Assembly: GCF_002238045.1 (NCBI RefSeq) | Contig: NZ_NBYO01000002.1 | Location: 372,001-436,000 of the forward strand | Direction: 5' to 3' | Origin: Notoacmeibacter marinus | Lineage (GTDB): Bacteria; Pseudomonadota; Alphaproteobacteria; Rhizobiales; Rhizobiaceae | DNA length: 64,000 bases | Part shown: in pieces, positions 7,543-16,699 of the stretch | How positions within the stretch are numbered: the first letter of the stretch is position 1 | How the letters are laid out: each line of letters begins with the position of its first letter | The notes under the pieces: model-generated | Told to the model about the DNA's origin: nothing | Databases searched by the model: none | What the model saw: only the letters and a program-made list of their open reading frames with translations | Made by a program: the position numbers and the translations under genes

Positions 7543-7896
7543 ATGCCCCTTCCCAAACTGAGTGCAGATACACCGGCGGATGTGCAGTCCGATTACTTGA
7601 AAAACGCGAGGCGTGCGGCGGACTTTCTCAAGGCGCTCTCGCATGAATCGCGCCTTATCATTCTGTGTATTCTGTCGCAGGGTGAGAAGTCCGTTTCGGA
7701 ACTCGAAACGATCCTCAATATGCCTCAGGCGGCTGTCAGCCAGCAATTGGCGCGATTGCGCGCCGACGATCTGGTGGATACGCGCCGCGATGGAAGAATG
7801 ATCTACTATTCGATTGCCGACCCGCAGACGTCGACTTTGATCGAGCTCATCTACAACATGTTCTGCGAAGACAACACCGCGCTGGGGGCGGCGTAG
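7543..7896 (+). CDS. ArsR-family regulator, BigR/SqrR-like (persulfide sensor candidate)
   Basis: A 117-residue winged-helix repressor. The recognition helix region is MPQAAVSQQLARLRADDLV and the wing contains RRDGRMIYYSIAD. The only two cysteines fall at positions 42 (LIILCILSQ) and 108 (NMFCED), the spacing of the Cys pair that forms a tri/tetrasulfide link in BigR and SqrR reactive-sulfur sensors. It has no metal-binding Cys or His clusters of the SmtB or ArsR kind. The assignment to the reactive-sulfur branch is inferred from the Cys positions and general similarity. No sulfide:quinone oxidoreductase, rhodanese or persulfide dioxygenase was recognised nearby. Confidence 0.72.
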   Translation: MPLPKLSADTPADVQSDYLKNARRAADFLKALSHESRLIILCILSQGEKSVSELETILNMPQAAVSQQLARLRADDLVDTRRDGRMIYYSIADPQTSTLIELIYNMFCEDNTALGAA

Positions 7897-7966
7897 TAGC
7901 AGCCTCGGTTTTCAGACCACGGCAGGGCGACAGCAGGCGACACAAGACCGCCTACTGTCATTCGTT

Positions 7967-8737
7967 TCACTTGTTCTTGAAGCTCGGCTGACGCTTTTCG
8001 ATGAAGGCGGCCATACCCTCTTTCTGATCCTCGGTCGCAAAAAGCGAATAGAAGAGCCGCTGTTCGAAGAGGAGCCCCTCCGCCAATGTCGTTTCCATGG
8101 CCCGATCGACTGCTTCCTTCGCGATCATGACGGCCGGGGCGCTGAAGCCGGCAATCGTCCGGGCCGCCTCCAACGCCGTTTCCATCAGGCTGCCAGCGGG
8201 CACGACCCGCGAAACCAGGCCGGAGCGCTCGGCTTCCTCGGCGTCCATCATACGCCCGGTCAGAACCAGATCCATTGCTTTGGCCTTGCCGATGGCGCGC
8301 GTCAGACGCTGCGTGCCACCCCAGCCCGGAATGACGCCGAGCCGGATTTCCGGCTGGCCGAACTTGGCTTTCTCGGAAGCGATGATGAAGTCGCACATCA
8401 TGGCGATCTCGCAGCCACCGCCGAGAGCGAATCCATTGACAGCGGCGATGATCGGTTTGCGCACCCGGGTCAGGCGCGACAGTTCTCCCATCTTGTTGTC
8501 CTTGAACATGTCCATGTAGCTGCGTTCGGACATGGCCTTGATGTCGGCCCCGGCGATGAAGGCTTTCTCGCCTCCGCCTGTGATGATCATGGCGCCGATC
8601 CTGTCGTCGGCGTCGAATGTCTCGACCGCCTCGACCAATCCGTCGATCACCTCGTCATTGACCGCGTTCAGCGCCTCCGGCCGATTGACCGTGATTATAC
8701 CGACTTCCCCGTCCGTCCGGGTCTCGACCACTGCCAT
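7967..8737 (-). CDS. Enoyl-CoA hydratase (crotonase family)
   Basis: A 256-residue crotonase-fold enzyme that hydrates trans-2-enoyl-CoA in fatty-acid or butanoyl-CoA metabolism. The two catalytic glutamates are present: Glu110 in [13 protein letters not shown] and Glu130 in [10 protein letters not shown]. The oxyanion-hole regions [11 protein letters not shown] and NGFALGGG are intact and the length is standard. AGGGAG lies upstream of ATG 8737. It appears monocistronic; the downstream ArsR-type gene is convergent. Exact chain-length specificity cannot be read from the sequence. Confidence 0.88.
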   Translation of the reverse strand: MAVVETRTDGEVGIITVNRPEALNAVNDEVIDGLVEAVETFDADDRIGAMIITGGGEKAFIAGADIKAMSERSYMDMFKDNKMGELSRLTRVRKPIIAAVNGFALGGGCEIAMMCDFIIASEKAKFGQPEIRLGVIPGWGGTQRLTRAIGKAKAMDLVLTGRMMDAEEAERSGLVSRVVPAGSLMETALEAARTIAGFSAPAVMIAKEAVDRAMETTLAEGLLFEQRLFYSLFATEDQKEGMAAFIEKRQPSFKNK

Positions 8738-8851
8738 AAGACTGGAACTCCCTTTTGTTCGTCAGATTTGAACTTCATCGTTAATCGATCGTGCATTGGC
8801 CGCAAGGCCGAAACAAAGCTTCATTAAGCGTCAATCGTTGCAAGGGTTTGT

Positions 8852-9760
8852 CTAAACGTCTCGACGCGAATCGTTCGCACGCTTGTCGAACCCGGCCGGA
8901 TCGAGACCGCTCCGGTCGGAAAAGCCGACATTGGAGCGGCTGGTAAGGGGGTCGCCTTCGCCTTGGCCCCAGACACGTTTCAAGGCTTCCTCGCTGAGAT
9001 AGAGATAGGCCGGGTCGAATTGGCCGAGCTTCCAGAGGGCGCTCAGATCATCGATATCGACGGTGCTGTCGCGGAATGTGGCGAGGCCGCGCTCGCGAAG
9101 CTCCCGGAGCACGCGGTTGGTGTGAACGACGGTCAGCCCCGAGACATCGGCAAGGTCCGCCTGTGTCAGCCCCAGATCGAAGGAGTTGCCTTTGGAGAGG
9201 CCGACGCCCGTCAGGCGCGCATGGCACTCGCAAAAGAAGTGTGCGACGCGTGATACTGCCCGGAGCCGCCCGAGACGCCAGACCCATTTGCGATGGAGCG
9301 CCGCATCCAGAAGCGTCGCGAACCACAGCTTGCGCATGATCGAAGGATGTTCGTGCTGCAAGGCTTCCAGATCGGTGTGCCGCATCAGCGCCACCCGCAC
9401 ATCGGTGAGCGTGCCGACATCATGATCGAGCGATTTCAGCGGATAGGCGTGCAGATCGAGAAAATCGCCGGCGAAATGGATGGACAGAAGCTGGCGACGA
9501 CCGCTGGCGTCATCGAGAAACCGCGAAATGATGCCTTCGACGCAAAGCATCGAAAAATCCAGCGTGTCGCCGTTGCGCACCAGCGTTTGGCGCGCCGGCA
9601 CCATACGTTCTTCCAGAATCCGCCCTGACAGGATTTCGGTTTCGTCTTCCGTCAACTGTCCGTGGTCACGACCATTCAGAAGGTAGGGTCCAACCCCGGC
9701 GAGGGCGATATCCTCGTTGCACGCATCGGCATCTTTGCCGCCATCGACCTGGGCCGACAT
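8852..9760 (-). CDS. Crp/Fnr-family transcriptional regulator
   Basis: A 302-residue protein with an N-terminal cyclic-nucleotide-binding-like beta barrel (about 35-150, SIHFAGDFLDLHAYPL) and a C-terminal helix-turn-helix (about 175-245, LTQADLADVSGLTVVHTNRV). It lacks an N-terminal cysteine cluster, so it is not an oxygen-sensing FNR. A C-terminal extension of about 50 residues is atypical. ATG 9760 is favoured because GAGGGG lies 7 nt upstream; an ATG at 9775 overlaps the thiD stop codon. It is therefore likely translated from the thiD message. Ligand and targets are unknown. Confidence 0.85.
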   Translation of the reverse strand: MSAQVDGGKDADACNEDIALAGVGPYLLNGRDHGQLTEDETEILSGRILEERMVPARQTLVRNGDTLDFSMLCVEGIISRFLDDASGRRQLLSIHFAGDFLDLHAYPLKSLDHDVGTLTDVRVALMRHTDLEALQHEHPSIMRKLWFATLLDAALHRKWVWRLGRLRAVSRVAHFFCECHARLTGVGLSKGNSFDLGLTQADLADVSGLTVVHTNRVLRELRERGLATFRDSTVDIDDLSALWKLGQFDPAYLYLSEEALKRVWGQGEGDPLTSRSNVGFSDRSGLDPAGFDKRANDSRRDV

Positions 9761-9771
9761 ATCCATTCCCC

Positions 9772-10614
9772 TCATATTTTTATCGGTCGTCCCGGTCCGA
9801 TGCGCGAACTATTCCATAAATCGATGAAATGGTGAACAGGCCCATGACCGTGACCGATTGTGAGCGTGTCGGCCCCTTCGATCGCGCGGACCAGCCAGCT
9901 ATGAGCGGTGGCCACGGCCCGCCGCGGCGCGGCGCCCTTGGCCATTTCAGCAGCTATAGCTGATGAGAACGTGCAGCCGGTTCCATGAGTATTCGCGGTG
10001 TCCAGCCGTTTCGATACGAAGGCCTCGCTGCCACCGGCGTCGATTAGAAGATCGGTACAGGTCGGCCCGGTTCCATGCCCGCCTTTGACGAGAACGGACT
10101 GACAGCCATAAGCCAGAAGCGCTCTACCCTGCTTTTCCATCATATCTTGTTCGGTGGCTTCGCTACCATCCGTCAAGGCCGCCGCTTCCGGCAGATTAGG
10201 CGTCAAAATCGTTGCGCGCGGCAGAAGATGTTCGCGTAAAGCGGCGACGGCATCCTCATCGAGCAGACGATCGCCAGACTTGGCGACCATGACGGGATCG
10301 AGCACGATCGGCCCATCATACCCGGCGATCGCGCGAGCGACCGCGCGGGTCAGTTCGCTCGTTCCCAGCATCCCGATCTTTATGGCGTGGACGTCAATAT
10401 CCGACAGGACCGCTTCGATCTGCGCAACGACGATCTCCGGATCGAGAGTCCGGACCGCCGTGACCGCGCGCGTGTTTTGGGCAGTGATCGCGGTAATGGC
10501 GGACGCGCCATAGACACCGAGCGCGCTGAACGTCTTCAAATCAGCCTGAATACCTGCGCCGCCACCAGAATCCGATCCGGCGATGGTCAAGGCGGTATGT
10601 GTCGGTCCGGTCAA
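9772..10614 (-). CDS. thiD: Hydroxymethylpyrimidine/phosphomethylpyrimidine kinase ThiD
   Basis: A 280-residue ribokinase-fold enzyme that phosphorylates HMP to HMP-P and then HMP-PP for thiamine biosynthesis. Diagnostic segments are TIAGSDSGGGAGIQADLKTF near the N-terminus, GPIVLDPVMVAKSGDRLL, and the anion-hole motif TANTHGTGCTFSSAIAAE. The start codon is TTG at 10614 with AAGGG upstream. No other thi gene or TPP riboswitch is visible nearby. The gene is followed directly by the Crp/Fnr gene. Confidence 0.92.
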   Translation of the reverse strand: MTGPTHTALTIAGSDSGGGAGIQADLKTFSALGVYGASAITAITAQNTRAVTAVRTLDPEIVVAQIEAVLSDIDVHAIKIGMLGTSELTRAVARAIAGYDGPIVLDPVMVAKSGDRLLDEDAVAALREHLLPRATILTPNLPEAAALTDGSEATEQDMMEKQGRALLAYGCQSVLVKGGHGTGPTCTDLLIDAGGSEAFVSKRLDTANTHGTGCTFSSAIAAEMAKGAAPRRAVATAHSWLVRAIEGADTLTIGHGHGPVHHFIDLWNSSRIGPGRPIKI

Positions 10615-10689
10615 TATCGGCCCTTTCGTAACCTATATTAATTTAGCAGTTTTAACATACGCCGCAAGCGGGCGGTTTTCTGCACGGAA

Positions 10690-10718
10690 AGAGCCGCCGG
10701 ACAAAATCCGGCGGCTCT
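10690..10718 (-). terminator. Hairpin terminator after the BMP gene
   Basis: A perfect 12-bp stem (10690-10701 with 10707-10718, loop caaaa) lies 24 nt beyond the BMP stop codon, followed on the minus strand by TTTCC. It separates the BMP transporter operon from the thiD promoter. Confidence 0.75.
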
Positions 10719-10741
10719 CTCGATACTCTTGGAGAACTCTA

Positions 10742-11821
10742 TCAGTTCGGCAGGTCGCCTTCGATCCCTTCGACATAGAAGTTCATGCCGAGAAGGGCGC
10801 CATCATCGGCCCGTTCACCCTCGGCGAGGAAGTCCGAGCCGTCCTTCTTCTTGAGCGGTCCGCTGAACGGCTCCAACTCGTCGCTGGTGATCTTCTTTTC
10901 CGCCTCTTCCGCATCGGCCTTCACATCGTCAGACATGTTCGTATAGGGCGCCATGCGAACATTGCCTTCGGCAAAGCCGTGCCAGGTATCCGACTGTTCG
11001 TAATTGCCGTCGAGCAGCGCTTTGATCCGCTCCACATAATACGGGCCCCAATCGTCGATGATCGACGTCAACTGCGTTTCCGGACCGAAATTGATCATGT
11101 CGGAGGCCTGACCGAACGCCTTGATGCCCCGCTCGGCTGCAACCTGCATCGGCGCCGTGGAATCGGTGTGCTGGGTAATGATGTCGGCACCCTGGTCGAT
11201 CAGCGCCTTGGCGGCATCGGCTTCCTTGCCCGGATCGAACCAGGTGTTGGCCCAGACCACATTGACCTTCACGTCGGGATTGACGCTCTGCGCACCGATA
11301 TAGAAGGAGTTGATGCCGCGCACGACTTCGGGGATCGGGAAGGAGGCGATGTAGCCGATCGTGTTGCTCTCGGTCAGCTGTCCGGCGATCACGCCCTGAA
11401 CGTAGCGGCCTTCGTAGAACTTCGAATTATAGGTCGAGACATTGTCATGCTCGCGCTTGTAGCCCGTCGCATGTTCGAACTTCACGTCCGGAAAGCGGCC
11501 TGCGACGGCATTGGTCGCGTCCATATAGCCGAATGAGGTCGTGAAGATGATATTGCAGCCGGACCGTGCGAAGCGTTCGATCGCGCGCTCTGCATCGGCG
11601 CCTTCCGGCACGCTTTCCAGAAAGGCCGTCTCGACCTTGTCGCCGAGTTCTTCCTCGACCTGCTTGCGGCCCTGATCGTGCTGGTAAGACCAGCCGAAAT
11701 CGCCGACCGGGCCGACATAGATGAAGCAGGCTTTCACCTTGTCCATCTGGGCGGATGCGCCGCCGGCTGAGGCGAAGACCATCGCGGCGGACGCCGCAAG
11801 AAGCGTTGTAAGTCGTTTCAT
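10742..11821 (-). CDS. BMP-family ABC transporter substrate-binding protein
   Basis: A 359-residue periplasmic binding protein of the BmpA/PnrA (PF02608) type. It has a signal peptide (1-25, GGASAQ end) without a lipobox. The mature protein shows FIYVGPVGDFGWSYQHDQG and EGRYVQGVIAG, typical of the family. Characterised relatives bind purine nucleosides or related compounds. It is the last gene of the minus-strand set ATPase, permease, permease, binding protein. Nucleoside uptake is consistent with the purine catabolic island 11 kb away, but that link is inference. Confidence 0.88.
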   Translation of the reverse strand: MKRLTTLLAASAAMVFASAGGASAQMDKVKACFIYVGPVGDFGWSYQHDQGRKQVEEELGDKVETAFLESVPEGADAERAIERFARSGCNIIFTTSFGYMDATNAVAGRFPDVKFEHATGYKREHDNVSTYNSKFYEGRYVQGVIAGQLTESNTIGYIASFPIPEVVRGINSFYIGAQSVNPDVKVNVVWANTWFDPGKEADAAKALIDQGADIITQHTDSTAPMQVAAERGIKAFGQASDMINFGPETQLTSIIDDWGPYYVERIKALLDGNYEQSDTWHGFAEGNVRMAPYTNMSDDVKADAEEAEKKITSDELEPFSGPLKKKDGSDFLAEGERADDGALLGMNFYVEGIEGDLPN

Positions 11822-11860
11822 GAGTTCGGACCTTTCTCTGGATTGCGGATAGGGCTGGAC

Positions 11861-12787
11861 CTAGCGGTCCGGGACAAAGGGCTGACCAAGGCAAGCAGGT
11901 GTATTAACCAGCGCCAGGCGGCGGTTCCTGGAGATCAGCACTAGAACGACGACAGTGGCAAGATAGGGAAGAGACGAAAGAAACTGGCTTGGCACGGATT
12001 TGAGCGCACCGACAATGCTGTCGAGCGGCGCGGCGAACCCGGCGATAGTCGAAAGGCTCATCGCCTGTATCTGAAGCTGACCGATGGTAATTGCACCGAA
12101 CAGCCAGGCTCCAACCAGCACGCGAACGGGCCGCCAGGAGGCGAAGACGACGAGCGCTAGCGCGATCCAACCGCGTCCGGCGGTCATCGCCTCCACCCAT
12201 TGCGGCGTATAGACAAGGCTGAGATATGCGCCGGCAAGGCCGGCACATGCACCACCGAAGGCAACCGCCGCATAGCGGATAGCGATAACGGGCACGCCGA
12301 GGGCGTGAGCCGAGACATGGCTGTCGCCGACCGCGCGTACCTTCAGGCCCGGCTTGGTGTGGAACAGGAACCACGCCACCACGACCAGCAGGACGAGTGA
12401 GAACCAGAAGATCGGATCGAGCCCGAGAAAAACCGGCCCCATACGCACGCCCGGTTGGCCGACATAGGCTTCGCCGATCTGGCCCGATACGCCGAGTCCG
12501 AGCAGCGTCAGCGCCAGGCCTGTCGCGACCTGATTGGAGGCCAGCGTCAGCGTCAGAAACGCAAAGAGCAGCGAGAAGACGGCCCCGACGATCACCGCCG
12601 CCAGCGCTCCGATGAGCGGCGATCCTGTCGCAAGCCCGATGCCGAACCCTGTGACGGCGCCCATCGCCATCATGCCCTCGACACCGAGATTCAGAACGCC
12701 GGCGCGTTCGGAGACGAGTTCGCCGATGGCTGCCAGAAAGAGCGGCGTCGCGGCGGTGGCGATGGAGATCAGGATGGCTTCAAGCAT
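11861..12787 (-). CDS. ABC transporter permease (BMP-type, second subunit)
   Basis: A 308-residue membrane protein with about eight to nine hydrophobic segments and the branched-chain-permease-like motif LVSERAGVLNLGVEGMM near the N-terminus, as in YufQ-type nucleoside permeases. ATG 12787 is preferred over an upstream in-frame start because the family begins with MLEAILISIATAATPLFLAA and a GGAGGCGGG site precedes it. It overlaps the end of the first permease gene by 8 nt, indicating translational coupling. Confidence 0.87.
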   Translation of the reverse strand: MLEAILISIATAATPLFLAAIGELVSERAGVLNLGVEGMMAMGAVTGFGIGLATGSPLIGALAAVIVGAVFSLLFAFLTLTLASNQVATGLALTLLGLGVSGQIGEAYVGQPGVRMGPVFLGLDPIFWFSLVLLVVVAWFLFHTKPGLKVRAVGDSHVSAHALGVPVIAIRYAAVAFGGACAGLAGAYLSLVYTPQWVEAMTAGRGWIALALVVFASWRPVRVLVGAWLFGAITIGQLQIQAMSLSTIAGFAAPLDSIVGALKSVPSQFLSSLPYLATVVVLVLISRNRRLALVNTPACLGQPFVPDR

Positions 12788-13949
12788 GGCGTCCCGCCTC
12801 CGGCACTGCTCCGGCTGCCGCATCGATGTCGCGCTTTTGCTCCGGACCGACCGTGGCGGCCGGCGTCACGGCCGCCGTCCCACTCACCGACGCGCCCTTT
12901 AGCCGGATGCGGTAATTGATAAGCGTGTCGCAACCCAGCACGAAGAAGAGAATCATGCCCTGGAACACCCGTGCGATCTTGTCGGAGACGCCGAGGGTGA
13001 TCTGCGCTGCCTCTCCGCCGAGATAGGAGAGTGCCAGAACCAGTCCGGCGAGAATGGCGCCGGCAGGGTTCAGGCGGCCGAGAAACGCCACGATGATGGC
13101 GGTGAAGCCGTAGCCCGGTGAGATGGTCGGGCGTAATTGCCCAATGGCGCCGGACACCTCGATGATACCTGCAAGGCCAGCAAGCGCGCCGGACAGAAGG
13201 AAGGCGAACATGGTCGTCCGGCCCGGTGAAAACCCGCCGAACCGCGCCGCGCGCGGGCTCTGCCCGGTTACCCGCAAGGAAAAGCCGCGGCGCGTGCGCG
13301 CCAGCATATACCAGAGCGCCAGCGCGACGATGATCGCGATTCCGAAGCCCCAATGGGCGCGCCCCGACGCATAGTCGATCGCGGGCATTGTCGCTTCGGG
13401 CGAAAAGCGCACCGTCTGCGGAAAATTATAACCGGCGGGATCGCGCCAGGGCCCTCGCACCAGCCAGTCCAAAAAGAGTTGCGCCACATAGACCAGCATC
13501 AGGCTGGTCAGAATTTCGCTCGTGCCGAACTTTGCCTTGAGAAGGCCCGGAACCGACGCCCATAGGGCGCCGCCCAACATGCCGAGACATAGCATCAGCG
13601 GCAGGGTAAGAATGTTGCGGAATTCCGGCATCAGGACCGGCACCAGAGCCCCGGCAATCGCTCCCATGACGAGTTGGCCTTCCGCGCCGATATTCCAGTT
13701 ACCCGATAGAAACGCGATGCAGAGGCCCGCGCCGATCAGGATCAGCGGCGTTGCCTTGACCGCCAGTTCGTGGAGCGACCAACCCTCTGTCAGCGGCTCG
13801 ATGAAATAGGCATAGAGCGCGGCGGCGGGGCTTTTCCCGATCGCCAGGAACAGGATCACTCCGGCAATCAGGGTCAGCGCCAGCGCAATGAACGGCGACA
13901 GTGTAGCGTAAAGGGCAGACGGATTTGGACGTTTATCCAGCGCGATCAT
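12780..13949 (-). CDS. ABC transporter permease (BMP-type, first subunit)
   Basis: A 389-residue permease with about nine to ten membrane segments. It contains GNWNIGAEGQLVMGAIAGAL, the conserved family loop, and EILTSLMLVYVAQL, matching YufP-like nucleoside permeases. The C-terminal about 40 residues (Ala/Thr-rich, after INYRIRLKGA) are soluble and variable. Its start codon overlaps the ATPase stop codon at 13949, so it is coupled to the ATPase gene. Confidence 0.87.
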   Translation of the reverse strand: MIALDKRPNPSALYATLSPFIALALTLIAGVILFLAIGKSPAAALYAYFIEPLTEGWSLHELAVKATPLILIGAGLCIAFLSGNWNIGAEGQLVMGAIAGALVPVLMPEFRNILTLPLMLCLGMLGGALWASVPGLLKAKFGTSEILTSLMLVYVAQLFLDWLVRGPWRDPAGYNFPQTVRFSPEATMPAIDYASGRAHWGFGIAIIVALALWYMLARTRRGFSLRVTGQSPRAARFGGFSPGRTTMFAFLLSGALAGLAGIIEVSGAIGQLRPTISPGYGFTAIIVAFLGRLNPAGAILAGLVLALSYLGGEAAQITLGVSDKIARVFQGMILFFVLGCDTLINYRIRLKGASVSGTAAVTPAATVGPEQKRDIDAAAGAVPEAGRHA

Positions 13950-15490
13950 TATATCTGCACCTCGTCCAATTCGGTGTGATCCGGATCGGCGCCGCCCATC
14001 AAAAGGCCGATTTTCTCTCGCGTGGCGTCTTCGATCGGGATCGGTTTGGACATGCGTCCATGATGCATGACGGCGATGGCATCGGCGATCTCGAATAGTT
14101 CGTCGAGGTCCTGGCTGATCGCCAGCACCGCCCCGCCTCGTCGCGCCACCTCTGCAAGCGCGCCCCGTATTCGTGCGGCAGCGCCAGCATCGACGCCCCA
14201 GGTCGGTTGGTTGACGACTATTAGAAGCGGTTCACGATCCAGTTCGCGGCCGACGAGAAATTTTTGCAGATTACCGCCTGAAAGCGCGGAGGCGTGCGGG
14301 TCCGGTGCCCCCTTACGCACATCCATGGTGGCGGAGATGTGAGCGGCCACTGTCTTCAGCTTGCCCTTCAGAATATTACCGAGCGTGCCGGTGAAGCTGC
14401 CGCTATCGGTGCCGTGACGCGACAGGAAAAGATTGTCCGTGAGAGGCATGGCTGGCGCAGCGCCGTGGCCGAGCCGCTCTTCCGGCACGAACGCTGCCCC
14501 AAGAGCGCGGCGCCCCTCGATATCCATCTGACCGGCATCGGTTCCGTCGATCGCAACCATGCCTGCATCGTTTTGGAGAACCTCGCCCGAGACCGCCTCG
14601 AAAAGTTCGCCCTGTCCATTGCCGGCGACCCCGGCAATGCCAATAACCATACCGGCTGGCACAGTCAGATCGACATTTTTCAGCGGCACCGCAAAGGGTG
14701 ACGCTGCCGGCAGGCTCAACCCGTTCAACCGGAGCACGGCCCGGGCGGACGCATGATTGGACGAGGCGGTGCGCGAAAACCCTTCGACCTCCTCGCCGAC
14801 CATCATCGCGGCGAGGCTGGATGCGGTTTCTTCGCTCGGCGTGCAATGGGTCACGACCTTGCCATGGCGAAGGACGGTCGCCCGATCACACAGCCGGCGC
14901 ACCTCGTCCAACCGGTGACTAATATAGAGAACGCTGCGCCCCTCGCCCTTCAGCCGCTCCAGCGTCTCGAACAGCTTTTCTGCCTCCTGTGGCGTCAGAA
15001 CCGAAGTCGGTTCGTCCAGAATGATGAGCTTTGGATCCTGCATCAGGCAGCGAACGATTTCGATTCTCTGCCGCTCGCCCACCGAAAGCTCGCCGACAAG
15101 CGCGTCCGGATCGATCGGCAGGCCATAGGTTTCCGAGACCTCCCGCGCCTTTTGCCCGATAGCGCCGTGGCCGGTACCGCCGCCCTCGAAGGCGAGCGCA
15201 ATGTTTTCGCCCGCCGTCAACGCTTCGAAGAGCGAAAAATGCTGGAACACCATGCCGATGCCGAGAGCCCGGGCCTCGGCTGGCGTGTGGATCGAAACCG
15301 GCTGGCCCTCCCAGCGGATGATGCCGGCATCCGGTCGGAGGGAGCCGAACAGCATTTTGACGAAGGTGGATTTGCCAGCGCCGTTCTCGCCGAGAAGCGC
15401 ATGAATTTCACCGGGCGTGATGACAAGGTCGACCGCATCGTTGGCGACGAGTGTGCCGAAGCGTTTGGTCAGCCCTTCGACAGAGAGCAT
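13949..15490 (-). CDS. ABC transporter ATP-binding protein with two ATPase domains
   Basis: A 513-residue tandem ATPase of the sugar/nucleoside type. Domain 1 has Walker A GENGAGKST, signature LSVGERQRIEI and Walker B LIILDEPTSVL. Domain 2 has a degenerate Walker A region (GIAGVAGNGQGE), signature LSGGNLQKFLVGREL and LLIVVNQPTWGVD, the asymmetric arrangement expected for this family. ATG 15490 (MLSVEGLTKRFG) is chosen from homology although no strong ribosome binding site is seen; the frame stays open upstream. It energises uptake through the two permeases and BMP protein that follow. Confidence 0.88.
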   Translation of the reverse strand: MLSVEGLTKRFGTLVANDAVDLVITPGEIHALLGENGAGKSTFVKMLFGSLRPDAGIIRWEGQPVSIHTPAEARALGIGMVFQHFSLFEALTAGENIALAFEGGGTGHGAIGQKAREVSETYGLPIDPDALVGELSVGERQRIEIVRCLMQDPKLIILDEPTSVLTPQEAEKLFETLERLKGEGRSVLYISHRLDEVRRLCDRATVLRHGKVVTHCTPSEETASSLAAMMVGEEVEGFSRTASSNHASARAVLRLNGLSLPAASPFAVPLKNVDLTVPAGMVIGIAGVAGNGQGELFEAVSGEVLQNDAGMVAIDGTDAGQMDIEGRRALGAAFVPEERLGHGAAPAMPLTDNLFLSRHGTDSGSFTGTLGNILKGKLKTVAAHISATMDVRKGAPDPHASALSGGNLQKFLVGRELDREPLLIVVNQPTWGVDAGAAARIRGALAEVARRGGAVLAISQDLDELFEIADAIAVMHHGRMSKPIPIEDATREKIGLLMGGADPDHTELDEVQI

Positions 15491-15651
15491 GGCGGTTTGG
15501 TGGTCATTCCCGTTCGAATGCAAGACCGTTCGCTTCCCCAAAGTGTCGGATTTATGCCGCAACTGCACAATGAGTTTAGGCTTTCGCATTGTCCAGGATC
15601 GGTCAAGGGGAAACTGGCAGGCGAAGAACCTGTCGTCAAAACAAGACAATC

Positions 15652-16569
15652 TTACCTGTTGAAGTCGATCCGCCGCGCTTTTCGAAGCCACCGTTCGCGC
15701 GCCCAGATGAACAGCCCCGCTCCGGAAACGATCGATGCGCCGAGCACTGTCAGACCGTCCGGATACTGGCCGAAGAGAAGCGCGCTCCACAGGGTCATCC
15801 AGACCAGAAAGGAGTAGGAGAAGGGCGTCAGGACACCTGCCTCGGCGAAGCCGTGCGCGCGTGCGAACACTTCGTGACCCGCCCAGCCGAGCAGACCGAT
15901 CGCGAACAGCATAACCCATTCCATCGCAGTGTCCGGCGTCTGCCAGAACAGAAAGGCGAATGGCGCTAGAACGACAGTACCGACGAGACCACTGTAGAAC
16001 TGCATGGTCGTCGGAGAGACCGCGCCGGACAATCGCCGCGTGAGTAACGCATAGAAGGCCATGCAGATGGCGGTGCCCAACGAAATGAAGACAGCCCAGT
16101 GCAGCGTCGCCCCAAACGGTCGGATGGCCACGAGCAGACCGAAGAACCCGACCAGGATCGCGGCCCAGCGCCAGGGACCGACCCGTTCGCCGAGGATCGG
16201 CCAGGACAGCGCGCAGACGATGATCGGCGCGGAGAATCCGATCGTCGCCGTCAGGGTGAGCGGCAGATATCTCACGGCGATGAAATTCGTCACCGACGTG
16301 CCGACCAGGAGAAGGGCGCGCAAAATGACGAGCCCGATCTTGTCGGATGCGAACCGGTCAAAACTGAGCCCGCCAAGGCCGATCAGCCCAATCGTGAGAA
16401 CAAGATGCACCGCATAGCGCATGAAAGCGATCTGAAGAGCGGCGAGTCCCGCCTGCCCCATCCATTTGGCGCTGGCGTCCACCATCGAGAACGTCGCATA
16501 AGCCAGCAGCATGAGCACGATGGCAAGCGTCAGACGGTCTTCGCGCGCTTTCGATGCCAGCCCGACCAT
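15652..16569 (-). CDS. DMT-superfamily (EamA) transporter
   Basis: A 305-residue integral membrane protein with about ten hydrophobic segments in two EamA halves (first about 15-140, second about 150-290). Typical signatures are AYATFSMVDASAKWMGQAG and the duplicated ILVGFFGLLVAIRP. The family exports or imports small metabolites such as amino acids or nucleotides; the substrate cannot be assigned. ATG 16569 has GGAGGGG 6 nt upstream. It lies alone, upstream of and in the same direction as the ABC operon, with about 160 nt between them. Confidence 0.82.
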   Translation of the reverse strand: MVGLASKAREDRLTLAIVLMLLAYATFSMVDASAKWMGQAGLAALQIAFMRYAVHLVLTIGLIGLGGLSFDRFASDKIGLVILRALLLVGTSVTNFIAVRYLPLTLTATIGFSAPIIVCALSWPILGERVGPWRWAAILVGFFGLLVAIRPFGATLHWAVFISLGTAICMAFYALLTRRLSGAVSPTTMQFYSGLVGTVVLAPFAFLFWQTPDTAMEWVMLFAIGLLGWAGHEVFARAHGFAEAGVLTPFSYSFLVWMTLWSALLFGQYPDGLTVLGASIVSGAGLFIWARERWLRKARRIDFNR

Positions 16570-16699
16570 GAAAGTCCCCTCCATTCGTTCTCTTCCGCCT
16601 GCCGTTCCCTCGCGGGCGACGGACGACAGCGGGTTTTGACGCTCACCTGCTTCTTTCTACTTCATGGTGCAAGAGCGAAAATTTTGAGGGCGATACGCG

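Noticed and set aside
16584-16608. Possible third EcfG promoter (minus strand GGAAC-N16) upstream of the DMT transporter
   Set aside because: The -10 element reads CGAA, not CGTT, and it would overlap the ribosome binding site region of the transporter gene.
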